Source: Otis tarda (lineage: Eukaryota; Chordata; Aves; Otidiformes; Otididae). Taken from it: DNA of 64,000 nucleotides. The notes under the pieces are model-generated. The model did no database searches, was not told the DNA's origin, and saw only the letters and a list, made by a program, of their open reading frames with translations. How positions within the stretch are numbered: position 1 is the stretch's first letter; each line of letters starts with the position of its first letter. Below, in pieces: positions 1 to 14,400 of this stretch. The DNA lies in NCBI GenBank assembly GCA_026413225.1, contig CM048552.1, forward strand, positions 46,825,001-46,889,000. Direction: 5' to 3'. The translations under genes and the position numbers were made by a program.

Positions 1-1523
1 CCAGCTGCCATGACGGGGTTGTCCGTTGACCAGAGCTCTCTGGTAGGTATGCTGTTTATGACCTCCCCAGAGTAAGACCAAAGTGCTTTGAAACTTCTAA
101 GAAACAAATCCTTCTATTATGTCAAGATACCACCCAGAACAATTCACTCCTTCAATGGAGACACCAGAAGTGACTTAGTAACAGAACATTAAAAAAAGGC
201 TTCAAGAGACAGCCCTCCTGCGGCCTATCCTTGCAGTGAAGTCCTTGCCTGGAGCTTCAGTGAAACATCTGCCACAAAAGCTTTTAACAATCTGGTATTT
301 TCAAGGGGATGGTCTCTGAGCATGCTACTGAGCTACACAAATCTGCCACTTGGATTCTGGCAAGCGTGGGTTTGTGCTGTGGTCTCTTTGTTCCGCACCC
401 CTAAACCTTTCTTCGATGCGCGAGGGCCCAGAGAACCCATTGTTTAAGTGCTTGTTTAAGCACTCAGGAGTAAACTCATCAACTCTGCGTCTCAGATCTG
501 AGCCATACATACCAATCAAAGAAATCTGATGGCTCTTATTTATATTTACTTGCTGGAAATAAAGAAAGGTCAATATTACAGGGATACCTACTTGATACAA
601 ACAACCTACGTTTGTAGCATACGACACATGCTACATGTCATTTGAGAGCTTCTGTAGTGGCAACTACATGTCAGGGTATATAAGGGCTAATTAGTTTATC
701 AGTCACCACATTCCATTTCAAAATGGTAGTATAACATTGCTTTTATTCTTTTATTATTTATTTTTCAAAATCTCAGCATGTTACCATATATAAATAAATA
801 AAAGGATATGTAAGACAGTGGACAATCATTCTGAAAGAAAAGATCAAAACATATTTTGTCTCTTTGGGATTTTTATCTGAGATTTGCAAAAAGAAAAGCT
901 GTTGGTGCCGTGTATTGCAGTCCTTGCTTAGAAGAAACTCTAACTTAATTTGATCCAATTGGATTTTTGACAGTGAATTTAAACATTAAAGCTATAAAGA
1001 TCACACAGCCTATATGAAAGCTGGAGTCAGAAGTATTTCACCCTTTCAGGCACAAATGGATCATATTAAAAGTTCACACTAAATTTATTCAGACTATCCA
1101 CACTTAATCCACTTTTCTTCTCAACTTTCTGTCACCTTCTGTAAAGTTATTCAGAAAGTAATAAAGGCTAAATCTTATACTCAGTATGCCTCCTATCTAA
1201 GTAGATTACATGCTTCTGAGTTTCCTAAGGGCAGCAACGAGGAAATATCTACTCTCTCACCACACAATGAAGCTGGAATTACTCCAAATCCTTAGGGATT
1301 CAAGACAGCCTATCAGCTAACTGCATTCCCATTCCCCTTCACCTATCCCTAAAAAGTAGTATTAATGGAGGCACGGTTAATGTCCAGTCACGTAGAAGAT
1401 AGAAATTCCATACATGATGTGTCAGAAACTTGGTCCTTCTTCCCTTCTGCATCACACGAAAGTCAGGGCAATGTCTAGATAAAAAGTATCATGGCAAGGC
1501 TGGGCTGGTACTTTAATTATAAA

Positions 1524-1541
1524 AATAATAATAATAATAAT
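1524..1541. repeat. (AAT)n microsatellite
   Basis: About six AAT units in tandem within RASSF9 intron 1. Confidence 0.85.
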
Positions 1542-2303
1542 ACCCTTGACATAGATAATCAGAGTAGTCTCAATACTGCAAGAAGACTTGGAAAGAACAC
1601 CATAGAACTTGTGAAAATAAAATCATTTTTTCAAAAGAAATAACTTAAATTTCTCTCTACCATCTGTTTCTATATCCATTTAATGTTGCTCTATGATAAA
1701 GCTTCCTCCTTTACAGAAATGTACATAGGTATTTATTAAAAATAAGAGGAAAATTAGACATCTAGATATTCATGTGACATTTTTCAAACATATGCATATT
1801 AGACAATAGTTTGGATATTCTAGTTGAAATATTTCATATATTTGAAACAAGTAAACAATTTAAACAAAGGCTATTTCAATTAGCTATGCACAACACATTT
1901 ATCCTAGTATAAATTTATGTTCACTTTGTAATCTCTTTTTAAATGCACACATTTTTAACTCAGTAAGATTCCCATACTGTCAGGAAGCCTTTATGAAACA
2001 TTTTAATTAACAACAGCTGTTGAAAATTATGTCCTATATCAATTATCATTAGTGCACTTAAAACTATAGCTAGTTCCTTAATATCTTCTGCAGAGGAATG
2101 CCATCACCTCAGTCAGCTACTGGACAAAATTGCATACATTATAATTCAGCAATAATCTACAGTGAAAGTTCCTGTTCATCCAATAATTTTACACTATATT
2201 AGTACTCTATGACAACTTTTAGTTAAATAACTTTGAATTGGAGTGGGGCAGTACTATTCTGGCATAGAATAAATAACATGAATGGGATGAAGGTTTTTTC
2301 CCT

Positions 2304-2320
2304 AAAAAAAAAAAAAAAAA
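2304..2320. repeat. poly(A) run
   Basis: A run of 17 A within RASSF9 intron 1. No retroposed body can be recognised on its 5' side. Confidence 0.85.
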
Positions 2321-4973
2321 GTTCTGTAAGACTATTTTATTGCAAATAAGTCATTCACACCAGAGTTCTTGCTGACTTGAAATGTCAAACTTCAGTAAAA
2401 TCCCATGGGCAACTGTGTGCTTCATTCTAATAACTGTAATTCTTGAACACAGGTGCCTGAACAGGGGCCAATATTTAAGAAAAATAAAAAGGGAAAAAAA
2501 ACCCTGACACTACTTAAAACATATAAAAGAATAAAAGCAGTCAACAAGAAGAACCAACAAGGACTGACAGCAATAATTCTATCATCTGAAAAGGAGATGG
2601 ACAGCAGAGCTTATACTCTAAAAAATAAGCCAAGAAATTGCACTAACTCAGAAAGTTGCACTAACAGAAAGAAAGAAATAAAAGGCATTGTAAGAGGAAT
2701 CATACACCTTGTTCACTAGATAAGAGTGACGGTTAGAGCGGATTATCCTGAACACCCTCCTGCCCCCCACCCCACTTAATGACACAACCCCCTGCCATTG
2801 CTCCAGGGGCTGATACTGTTTTGCAAAATCTCATTTGCAAAGTCTAAGTGCAGATTTTCAGCAGAGGTGACTAAAAGGCTACTAAGCCCTCCCCTTCACT
2901 TACTAGCCCTGCCCTAAACATGGTATAATGTTTAGGCTCCCGATCACTTAACCTACGGGGAAGTGCAAAGTCTGCATTCAGGTGAAGACTGCATCTGCCC
3001 CTGCCCTTTCTCCTGTCTTACCTCTGAAATCATTCCTCTCTCCCTAAGGGTACACATTCTTTACAAATTACATCCATGCTTTAAATCTGCCTTCCTTTCA
3101 GACAAGTAATAATTTCTCCATTGTATACTCAAAACTCAAAAGGTTGGTAAGTGGGTATCAGTCAAAAAATGTTTGGAATTGCAATGAGTAACATCAGCAA
3201 GTGTGCTGGGTACACAAAATGTCATGGCAGGTAACACATTCATCATATCAGGTATGTATTTGTGGTGGTCTGACACAGTGGAGGTTTGAGAATAGAAGAG
3301 AGCTACCTGTCCACCAAAATATTTTCCAAGATAAGGAACAATAACATCAAAAATTTCCTTTCCTGGGAAAACCTGCTTGGATGTGTATATTGCAACTGCT
3401 ACTCAGGAAGCAGCTGTGATACAGGAATCAAAGATCCAGGAAAAACTCCAAAGCCAAAACAAACACTGACATATTCAGTGGTAATAATTCTTTAGACCAT
3501 GACGGGTGGAATGGGAAGATGAGCACTTTCAAATTTCTCAGTGTTAGTAAGCAACATGCAAAGTTTACAAATATCAATATAGCAAATGCTACATCTTGAT
3601 TTTGGGCAGTGGGTAGTTCTCACTAGTAAACAAATGAAGATGCCACTGGTATTTTTTTAACTACCACAATAATTTTGCTACATTGCACAAATATAACTCT
3701 CTATATTTTTCAGTGTCTAAGTGCCTACGCATATTTAATCACTGATTAAACTATATAAACTTTATGAACCTCCTATTAATAATGTACAGAATGTGTCTAA
3801 AATTCCATCACTTTAAGTAATACAGAGGAAGCAGAATCATTTATAGCTCATTTAGAACATAGACTTATTAAAGACAAAGTCAGAGCTGCTATTACAGCCA
3901 AGAGAAATTTGGTTTATCTAACTTCTGCCATTAGAATTTTTATTACTGCCTTTGAGAAGAAACTGGGTTGTTGATGAGCTTCTGACATCAAAGAAGTGAG
4001 GGGAATTCCAAAGGTTGAAAGAGCGATTTTTGTTGTTGTTGTCATTCCATGAAACTCAGTTTAGCTTTTATGGAAAGACAAACATATACTATTTCCCTCC
4101 CCTGGGTTTCTTGACATCTTGCACAGTGAAGAACTAAACACAAAGCATTCTGAGGTTGGGTCTGGACTGCCAAACCATGAACAAAGCACGCTATATGGTG
4201 ACCAGTGATAATAAGGTAAGTTGAATAAAGGAACAAGATAAAGACAAGGAAATAATAAGATTTCATGCCACCTTTCCAATACTCCCTGGGCTAAAGGAGA
4301 CTGGGATGGTTACCTTCTTATGGACCCTTACCCACAATGCATGGCTCAGACAGCTCAGTGTACTTCTCTACTCCTGGTGGCACTGTCTGAGGCAGATGCT
4401 AACCTCATTCACAATGAAAGAAAAGAAAGTCCAGAGGGACTTGATTTCTTTTCACCAATCCTCAAGCTGAACTTAGGCTCAGCAAAGCATCTCTTCTTTT
4501 CCTTCTAGTCTTTTCCTGACAGCTACCTACTGTAACTACTTCTGCAGATGCTCTAGTACCAGTCTGTGGTGACTTTCAGAGTTTGGATGCTACACTTCAT
4601 GATTCCAAAAAGGAACATTGTGGGAATCAGTATTTTTATCTTCTGTTTTTTAAACACCCCAACACTCCCCAGACCCATCCCCAAAATACAGAAAATTATT
4701 TACAAGATAACTACTTCAGGAAAGTGATTATCCTAAATATTATTTTTACAGATAAATCTAGTCCTATAGGTTAGCAATTGTATGACTTAAAATACAATGA
4801 AGTAATTTAGGCAATCGGATGTCTCCCTGACATTCCCATCCCCTTTGCTTGTGCCAGTTCTGCTAGTTTAACCAAAGGGTTAACCAAAGGGCTTCTCTGG
4901 TGTCAGATGAGAACAGTACCAGTGCAAAGGAAATGGTAGAGTGGCCAGGAGCCTGGAAAGGGGGCTTAGGATG

Positions 4974-5011
4974 CCCTTTGTGCAACGGCAACCCCTTTGT
5001 GCAAGGGCAAG
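4974..5011. repeat. two-copy 19-bp tandem duplication
   Basis: Units 4,974-4,992 and 4,993-5,011 both begin CCCTTTGTGCAA and differ at two positions. The pair lies in RASSF9 intron 1. Confidence 0.8.
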
Positions 5012-8000
5012 CAAGCCTTTAGATGTCTTCAGCCATCTTATCAAACATCACCCTTTCTTAAGGGTGTCTTTTTTTGACATCTAACGTTTTTTCAAAAGAG
5101 CTTTTTGTACATCATAAACCCTAGTTTGAGTATCTCTTTATAGTCTGCCATGAGTGAGAAAGGCAGGATGGGCTTTAATTTTCTTCTATATTTGTTGCAA
5201 TAAATTTTGCAGAGAGTGAAACACCCCACTTTGAAATTATACTGTATGATCTTACCCATTTCATTTGCTTTCATTAAATTATATTGAAGATGTCACCTCA
5301 AAAGGGGTTCTATCAAGACCTCATTTACAATAATTTTTTTTTTCACCCTTCTCCCTCAAACTTTCTGAAAGATAATTCAGTGACAAATGTGTTCCATTAC
5401 TTACAGTATTTGAAGAGCTGAAAGGAAAAAAAGATGAGATGATGAAGTGGACTCTTATATAAATCTTCACCATAAAGAGCTAAATTGAGTACTAAATACA
5501 TAATTATGCTAACAAGAAGAGTGGACATAAATTTTTAAAAAAGAAACTTGAAGTATTTTAGTGTCCATTGACAATCTGAGAGATTTGTGCAGCTTGTGTT
5601 TTCAAGTAATCTTCTAAAATTGCTTATCAATGAATGCTTCAATATGTAGTTAGTCTGACACAGGCTGATAGGGTCTCTGGAGTATCACCACATCCTCTCT
5701 GAAGAAGCTGCTGAACAAATGAAATTAATTCTTAGCCCTACCAGCTGTGCTCTGCCCTAGCAATGGATATGCTAAAGAGGGCACTGGCGCTTGCAAAACT
5801 ACTTCTAGCCAGCTGAGTAAGAGAGATAGGGAAGGCAAGAAGGGAGGAATTGGTGTCTGGAAGCAAGGTTAACGCTGGATCATAAAGATCAAGAGTAAAG
5901 AGAAATTCACTGGATTCATGTAAAGAAGAAAGTGCAGGCAAGAAAGAGATACAGAGAACGGTGTCCAGTAGCACACATACAATATTTTTAGCTCTGAAAA
6001 GATGAAGGAAACAGACTGCAGAGCTGACTGATAAAAAGTAATGACAAACCCAAAATATTTGAACGATTATGACTTAAGCTCCCAAATCGTTCTAGAACAG
6101 AGATAATGAGTACAGACGATGAGTTTCCAGCTGAGGCCACATGAAGGGGGTCATAGCCATGTCAGTTGTCCATCACAACCCTCCCACTGCAGCTGAGCCG
6201 CTTGTCTGACCTCCAAACCACACAAGTCACAATGAATTAGACCATAAAGATAAAGGCCTTGTTAAACCACCTAAGGTAGCCCACCTGAAATTGACAAGTT
6301 TAGGAAGAAATCATTTAAAAACTTGATGCAGCTGAAAAGATGGTAACCTCTAGCAAAGGATTTATGATGAACAGTGAGAGCAAGTGTGGGCCAAAAATCT
6401 TCAGTGGGCACAGCTGAAGCCAAACAAGGCCAGGTGTCTGTGGCCAGATCACAGCCAAAGACCAAGACAGGCACAGGAAATAATGGGGCAGGACACATCT
6501 ATGTCTTGCAATAGCAATTATCCCAAGAAGGCTGTGACACCAGAAAAACACTGCAAGCTACTTGTTGTCTTTAGTTCACAGAAAGTCAGACTGAGTCAAC
6601 ATTCAAATTAATCCAATGTTTCTTTATTTCATATATCCAAATGTCTTTGCAGGTGAGGATCCTTTCAACGTATGAGCAATTCAGATGACTCCATAGGTCA
6701 GGGAAGATAAAAAGGAGGTTTACTTCTAACAAGACACTTCATAAGCTGAATGGATACTGCAGTGACAGCTGAATGAAGGCATTCTTCCTTCTGCCATGCA
6801 AACAACTCTGTGATGTTTGGAGAAACATACATATTTAGCATTCTTTCATGACATGCTCACATTCTGTTTGTCACTTCCAATTTTTAAAGAACCTTTGTAT
6901 GTACAGTTTTGTAATATGTAGATGCATATGTACTCAATCTACAGAATGCCTATTTCTGCACATATTGTTTATACACATATGATGATTGGGGGTGTATAAT
7001 ATATTTTATTGTATTTTAGATGTAGATGACAAAGGCTGGATCTATAATAAAAAAATACCTATGTGCTCTACATAGGTATTACATGATCACAAACAACACA
7101 AACTGTCATATATGCCTTGACCTACTGAATATATGTCTACCATGCACAAATGCTTTAGCCAAAAGGAATATGCTTAAGTTCTAGTCAAGCACTCAAAAAT
7201 TTTAAGCATTGGTGTTAAAGTTTTCCATGCTACTTAGTTCAACCATAATGAATTTGATTCAGTGTATCCATAGCAAGGTGCATTCTCTCCCTTACATCAG
7301 ACTCCTTCCTCACTTGAACGCATACAAGAGACAACACTCAGTTTGGCCAGAGCCACAGAAATTACTAAGGCGTTGCAGACACCGACTGTTACAACTTTCA
7401 GGTGTCTTCTGAACTGGTGAAACTCATAATCCCCTCTTGGACACCAAAACTTCCACAAAAAGGACCATGGAAGAGTTCAAAATGGGATTTGCTGACACTG
7501 GCAAGTTCAGCAGGAATTGACCTAAAGTAGTCAGAAACATAAACAAAAGCTCAGGACTTAGGTACGGTTAGGCTACATTCAGATGTTCACTGCATAAAGC
7601 ATTACAATATCAATTAGAACAGCAACAAAAAGCATGATGCCTTTCTCCCAGTGAAGCCTTCACCAAGAATCCTTGTCTTTCTCTGAGTTGCTGTCGGTCA
7701 GTCATATAAGCCAGCACAAAATGGAACACATTCAACAGGAAATAGTGAGATAATTTCCATTTAGAATAATTTGACAGGACTTTTCTGACAAATACATATC
7801 GAGAATGGTAATGAGGGCATCTCACAGGGGTGTTCTGGCCACCAGGACACCTGGCTGCACCCTGTGTGTTGCTGTACATGCACTGAACAGGGCTATTAGA
7901 TGGGACCTCATGGTTGAAAAAGCTAAAAGACTGCCTTTTTCTTAGTGTTGGTTAGGTGTGAGGAAGTCACATAACTGCAGAGTTTTCAGGACTGGTATAA

Positions 8001-8519
8001 GACATGATAGGAACATAGGTGTTGCTATGAGTGGTGCCACTCAAAATGTTACTAACTCAGGTTTTAATAATAATTTATGAACATTAGAAGTTCTTAAAGC
8101 TTGTCTTGCATGGTTACCATGCCATTTAGGTACCAAAGTTTCCTTCATAAATCTAGCCCTTACATTTGTTCAGTATGTGCCCATTTAATATCTTCTCTCC
8201 TATGTACTGTACTACCCCTTGTAGAAGACATAATTTTTAATTTTTGCTATATGTCTTTTGTCACCAGATATTCAATTATTTCACAAGCTGACACATAACT
8301 GAATTTCTCTCTTGTAGGGAGAAAATTCCCTTTTGCAAACCAAACCTCAAAAAGAGTTAGGTGAAAGCTGTCCATTCGTTTAAGTTCACACTCTGGCTAA
8401 TTGAACTGATATCTGTAGGAATGTCCAAAGCAGGACATCCATAAACTTCCATCACTCAGCTCTTGTGCAAAACAGATCACAGGGCACTGAATTAGAAATT
8501 GAGGAACATGCAGTGAGTA

Positions 8520-8600
8520 ACCACTTTTGTAAACTGTGGTTTATGTGACTTGCCCAACATCACGTAGGGATTTTGTGACGGGCAGGGAAGACATCCATGC
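8520..8600 (+). repeat. ancient MIR/L2-type 3' tail fragment (candidate)
   Basis: The stretch contains GTGACTTGCCCAACATCAC followed by a diverged GTGACGGGCAGGGAA. This resembles the tail shared by MIR/L2-type elements (GTGACTTGCCCAAGGTCACAC, then GGCAGAGC-like text). The match is short and heavily diverged, consistent with an old insertion in RASSF9 intron 1. Edges are approximate. Confidence 0.4.
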
Positions 8601-11048
8601 TATTAGGATGGTTCTCCCTTAATCATACATTATCCACCTGTAATTCACCTCTCCATTCGCTATTCCCTTTTTAATTTCTAAAATGAATGGTACAAAAGAC
8701 GGTTAATTAGGTGCTCTACAAAGTCTGAGCATGCTCCAGGAAGAACTTCCCTTTGAAAGTGACTGGGGTGGAGCTCAGATCATCTACCTTAAGCTATTTA
8801 AAATGTAGACGTGTAGTCAAAGATAATTTTCTGACCTTCCTCTGTAATCAGTGGCACAAGATAGGCACCTTAAAAAGGGTGACTAATCCCATACTGAAAG
8901 CCTGTCTAAGACTGAATGAATTGCCCTCTGGAAGTGTTTAGATGTACCCATTAACTACAAAGACTACCTAGATGACTAAATATCTACATTTTCAATGGCT
9001 CAAGTTGAGTAAGATGAAGCTCAACTTCTGTGCTTTGCTGTGTACCTGAATCTTGTGAACAGCATGAGTGTCAGTAAAAGTACTGTGAACATCCACAAAT
9101 GCAGTTCCAAAAATAACTCATATCTTTGTCTGACACTTCCAGTGGCCTGCATGGGTAAACACGATTAGTTATCTAGGTAGACCTTAAAGTACCAGAAGTA
9201 AAAGTCTGGGAAAGTGCAGCAAAGTCAATACCAACCCTATATTTTTTTCTTAGGAAACTGGATTTGTACAGAGCTCTTCAGTAAAACAGGATACTAACAA
9301 CAAAGTGGCCCTGAGAGATACAGGCAATAATCAAGTTAAACAAGTACACTTAGTGCCTTAGCAATCAGTACAGAGGAAGTCTGTCAACAGGTAATGTCGA
9401 AGTGAAACAACAGTTCAGAACATCAATCTACCAATTATGAAGCCAACAGAAACAAGAACAGCTGAAAATCGGCATATGATCCCTCACTTATAAATACCAC
9501 TATGCCGCTCTTTGATTAGCGGGCAGAATCTGATAATTTCCTATGGCAAATGAGACACACTTTATGTCATCAAAGCAGTACCCCCGTTGTTGCTCTGAAA
9601 ATTTCTGTAGTTTAAAAGTGCTTTCACAGCGGAAAATCCCCTCTGTAGAAATAACCCTTTTGAATGTGGACGAGGTTGGGGAAGCAAAGTAAGGTGTTCC
9701 ACATGGATGAAGGAATCTATTAACACAGAGCAAATTGCAGGTTCAAGACCCAAGGGCAGACTCTCTTAAAAATTAGAAGTCTTCACTCAACTACATTATT
9801 CCACTGAGGTCATACATCCTTACAAGTTAGAGAAAGGTAAACATATTTATACTTGACCAAAACAAAACTTGGTCTAATAGATTATTACATTTTTATAAAC
9901 TTGGTTTTGTTCCCAAACAAGAGAATGTTATGCCTTTGCATATTTCTTTTAAGCTTTGTTAGTTCTGTATTACTAAAAGGAGGGCAAAATAAATATCTTG
10001 TACTTTTCAAGAGAGCTGGTTATATTTTCCATTGTGATGGGAAATTCATTACTCAGAATTCTTTACATTAATAAATGAGAACAGTCAGGGGTGGAGAATA
10101 AAGAAAGCAAATTAATCAGATTGACAGTTTTGACCCTTAAAATAGACAAATTATATTTGTGTATTTTATTCATAAGAAATACCTACCCTCTGTATAAATA
10201 TATTTTCCTTCTATCATTACTCCACAGCTGACTAAAGAATGTGAAAAAAAAAACAGACAATCCCAACCCAGGAAAACAGAGGTTTACATCACCTCCAAGA
10301 TTACAACATAAGAAAGAAGTTGGTAGCCTGGCTTCTTCTAACGCTAGTGCTCAAAAAATGTATGTCTAGCAACCACCTAAACTATAAATGAAATGGTTCA
10401 AACTGTCAGAGGTAAACATGTATGCAGGCAGACAGGTGTGAGAGTGAAACAGGAAAAAGTTGGTGAAAGATAAACACATCTTCAAATAAAGTGCATCTGA
10501 GAGGTGTGCCAAACTTGCACTGGAAAATTTTATTTCAAGTTTAGAGTCTTTTATCCCTCTCCACATGGTATCAAGGCTTAGGTTTCACAGCATTAAAAAT
10601 ATAATTATGTGACAGCTTTATTGTCATTACCAGTGAAAACCTTTCTTTCTGATTTTTGGTTTGAAAAGTTAACTTTCTTTCCTTTTTTCACCTCACAAAA
10701 CCACCTCAAAATCTGTTAAAATACACATGGTATTCTGTTAATTATTTCCCTTTCTGTGATGTTACAACCCTCCTCACAAGCCATTTTTAACATTATGAAA
10801 TATTTTAGACCGTTGAAAATTCCTCAGTGACTCACGTGAGATCAAACCTAAACAATCCACAGCATACTCTTATTTCTCTATGTGGCAGCCAGCTCTAATG
10901 GACTGTGCAAGAATTAGAAACAAGGAACTCCCAGATTTTATTCATACCTCTCCCACTAACTGGTTTTCACACTCCGCGCTTCTACAGATTTTACACTGTC
11001 TGGTCATGCCCTACTTATTTTCCTGAGGCATGTAAATAATATCACCCA

Positions 11049-11110
11049 AATTACAGCTAAGGAAAACTAAGTATGCTTATCAGTTGTCTGAGGTCACAAA
11101 CAAGTCAGTA
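11049..11110 (+). repeat. ancient MIR/L2-type fragment (candidate)
   Basis: The order of motifs ATTACAG, GGAAAACTAAG, TGAGGTCACAA and CAAGTCAGT follows the MIR/L2 tail pattern ATTTTACAG, GGAAACTGAGG, AGGTCACAC, AAGTCAG. It is strongly diverged and short. It lies in the same intron as the 8,520 fragment. Confidence 0.35.
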
Positions 11111-11307
11111 TCGTTATCGCTATTACAACACGTGCACCTTGAGTGCGTTTCTGGATAGGTCGAGACAGGAAAAGGCGACTAGTGGGTCATTCTGTTGCCT
11201 TCTGAGGCAAGTTCCAGAAAAGCATTTAATAAAGTTTTATTTTGGACAAGGCTCCCCAAAAAATGCAACTTCCCAAATCATTAATTAGCTCTTGGCTTTT
11301 ATATTTA

Positions 11308-11446
11308 TAGAATCATAGAATCATAGAATCATAGAATGGTTAGAGTTGGAAGGGACCTTCAAAGGTCATCTAGTCCAACCCCCCTGCAAGAAGCAGGGAC
11401 ATCCCTGACTAGATCAGGTTGCTCAGAGCCTCATCCAGCCTGGCCT
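11308..11446 (-). mobile_element. CR1 LINE, severely 5'-truncated 3' end
   Basis: The block begins with a repeated ATAGAATC motif, the reverse complement of the CR1 3' tail (ATTCTATG)n. It continues through AGAGTTGGAAGGGACCTT and GGTCATCTAGTCCAACCC, which are hallmark CR1 3' sequences in birds. Only about 140 bp remain, so this is a dead-on-arrival, 5'-truncated copy in minus orientation. It closely resembles the corresponding part of the CR1 at 56,694-57,097, which suggests the same or related subfamilies. It sits in RASSF9 intron 1. Confidence 0.93.
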
Positions 11447-14400
11447 TATGTGTAACACATATGCATTAGAAATTACTTATGAAAAATTCTCATTTTTATT
11501 GCAAGAATTTTACAGGTCCATGGAAAATTTACAACCCTGGAAGGTAAAATGCCATCACCAGAATTTGCATGAGAACTGCACTGCACTCAGCAGTTCTAAG
11601 TATTTTTTTCTAATGGGAGATACAGGCATGGAATAGCTGATTAAAAAAAAAGGACCAGACAAAAAGTGATCTCATAGAAATCTTCAGACATCTGTCTGTA
11701 CTTTTACCTACCTAAAAATGACACTGAACTGTATTTGTTTAGTACCTACATTCTGTAGAGGATGGTTCTAACCTTTGTTCCATAAATAAATTTAGTCATC
11801 TATTTTGCGCTCTAATTTCATTTGATTGGTCACTGTTTCTTTCTGTTCATTCTGAAACCATTTTACTGTTGTGTCCTGTTTGTTACTTGGGGAACAGCTA
11901 GCATGGTAACACTGCAGAAGAAGACAGAAAGTCACCATCCTGAGAGTATCAAAACACAGAAGAGAAATAACACAAGTGACAATACTAGCTCAGTTACCTA
12001 TGCACACGACTGGGTAAAAACACATCCAACATTTAGCTCTAGGCCTCATTTAGTGTGTGGTCTTAAACAAAAACTTTATCTTGCATCATCCTTTCTGTCA
12101 CCATTAATAAGGATTTGTCTACATACCAAATATAGAAGTTAGACGAACTAATTAAGGCCTGTACAGCATGTGTGATGCTAATGCTTGCAAATAATAGTAT
12201 TTAAGGCCATAATTTTAAATTGTTATTATTCATCCTATGAAACAAACAAAACAAAAAAAAATATGTTCTGAGCGTAGGCCAATCAAGAGGTGATTATTTC
12301 TGACTTTTACTAAAAGTTATCAGAATTCTTTAAAAATGTCCATCTCTGAAAATTTGTATCTCTCTACTGAAATCATTACACATTTAGCAATGTGTCTGTC
12401 TTTTCTCTGCATGTAAAATGCTAATTTTTCATCAGTAAAATAGGAAATCACGACTGACCAGCAAGATTTTTCCTATTACTAAAAACGTGTTTCTTTGAAA
12501 TGTATCTTCTCAGCCTGTCTCTACATTTTATTAGTTGTTTCAGATTAGCTTCAACTTAACCTAAGTAATGCTCTTTTCTTAGATGGTGTAGTATTACACA
12601 CATCTATTACTCATTTTATTTACTCCTTTGGAATGAAATTGCTGTCTGCCCTCCTGGAATAGTAGATAATTAACTCTTTAGAAATAAGGTTAGTGTTTTG
12701 CTAGACAAAAAGCTCTTCCTGAAAGTGAAGTGAACAAATATGTACAAAGATTATTAGAAAATGTATGCAACCATTTTGACCTCTGCAACAAAGCTGACAA
12801 GCCAGACCAGAAAATAAATTATAAAGTATGAACTCTGACTCAAAAAGGAGTAACTTCTGTGATAGTTCACCAATACATCTCATACACAAGGAAAAGTAAA
12901 AATATGGAGAAGAAAGTGTTCCACCTTTACCAAACACCAAGCGCCACCTTTTCAATCTAAATATTTAACACAGATAGCAACACTGATTCTAAATAAGCTT
13001 TTATCTGCCCTCCCTCTCCAACATACATACCAAATGCCTGGTAGTCCTGAATCAAAGAGCACCTTCTTTACAGCTTCATATAGACTTTTCTCCAGGTACG
13101 CTCATCCACGAGGAGAAGTATTAGACATTTCACATGATCCCATGAGACTTACAGCGTGGGTCATACACCATTCATTCAGATAAGCAGCTGATCTCCAAGA
13201 GCTTTTCCTGTACAAACCTACACACTGAGCATTTTCAGTTTTGCTTCACCAAAGCTTAAAATGTACAGCAGCGTGCTCAACCGTACAGTTGTGGAGATGT
13301 TCAGAGTAACACTCAAATCGCTGTGCTGACTAGGTACAATGAGAAGCTACTAGAGGGAGGGTGGAAGGGAGGGAACATGGTAATGCTAGGTTATCATGAG
13401 ATAGATGAAGTCTCTAATCTAATTCATTACCCTGCACTGTAATATAAAACCTGAGAGAATAACTGAATGTTTTGCTCACTGGGGAGGAGCCTCTGACTGC
13501 CAGGACAGGAAGAACTCCCTCTATATCCGTATGAGCAGATGGATATATATGGTCTTTCTGCCTCTGAACCAGAGACTAGTTGATTAAAGAGAGGCAGATA
13601 TAACAAGTAGGCAAAGTAAATCTTGGCCTCCTATACAGAAACACTACGCTAACTGCTGTGACACAGAGACATCAACAGTAAAAAGTGGAAAAAAACAGGA
13701 AGGGAAAGCAAAAGCAATACATGTATTTAATAGTAACAGATTTGTAACACAACTGTTTCATCATCAAACCGTACTCTGGGTTCAGATGTGTTGTATGTCA
13801 ACAGAGCATACAAATTGTTGTGGTGAACTCAGGACCAGCACAAATCATACTGGCGAAAAATATTTCTCAAGCTATCTGTGCCTAATAGGATAGCCCTATA
13901 GCATCAAGAACAACTATGTGAAGAAGATGGATTATCTATACCCTCTCTCTTTCAGTTTGCTACTTCTCTAGCTACAACTTGCATAGAACAGTAGAGCTTC
14001 GACAAGTTTGAGTGAGGTTTGTGTGAAACACCCAAGGAAGTGGCCTCAATGAAAGAGAAACAGCAATGGAGTCAGCTTTCTTGGTGTGAGATCACGGGGC
14101 AGATAAGACAATGATAGATCCAGATATCCTTGACATGATGGGTAATGTCTGAAGTATTTAAATGAACCTAAAGACCCATTCTCAGAAGTGACCAAATCTA
14201 GAACCCAAGAGTAGAGAAGTCCTAAGCTTACAGAAAATCAATGGGGCATAGATTCTTGTTCTGTTTAGCAACCAGGAAATCGTATAGAATGTGAAACCCT
14301 GGTACGTAAACACTGCAAGTATATATGCTTTGTATGTGTCGCTCGTATTTGGATAGGGAGCTGTTCTGCCTCTGTGCAGTGCAGTGTGTTAGATTAATAC

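Noticed and set aside
9735-9753. tRNA B-box-like GGTTCAAGACC
   Set aside because: No A box at the right distance and no cloverleaf can be folded. The minus-strand text AACCTGCAATTTGCTC looks more like a scrap of an old interspersed repeat, which I could not confirm.
11822-12142. 106-codon plus-strand open frame in RASSF9 intron 1
   Set aside because: No family resemblance, no start context or codon pattern to set it apart from noise.
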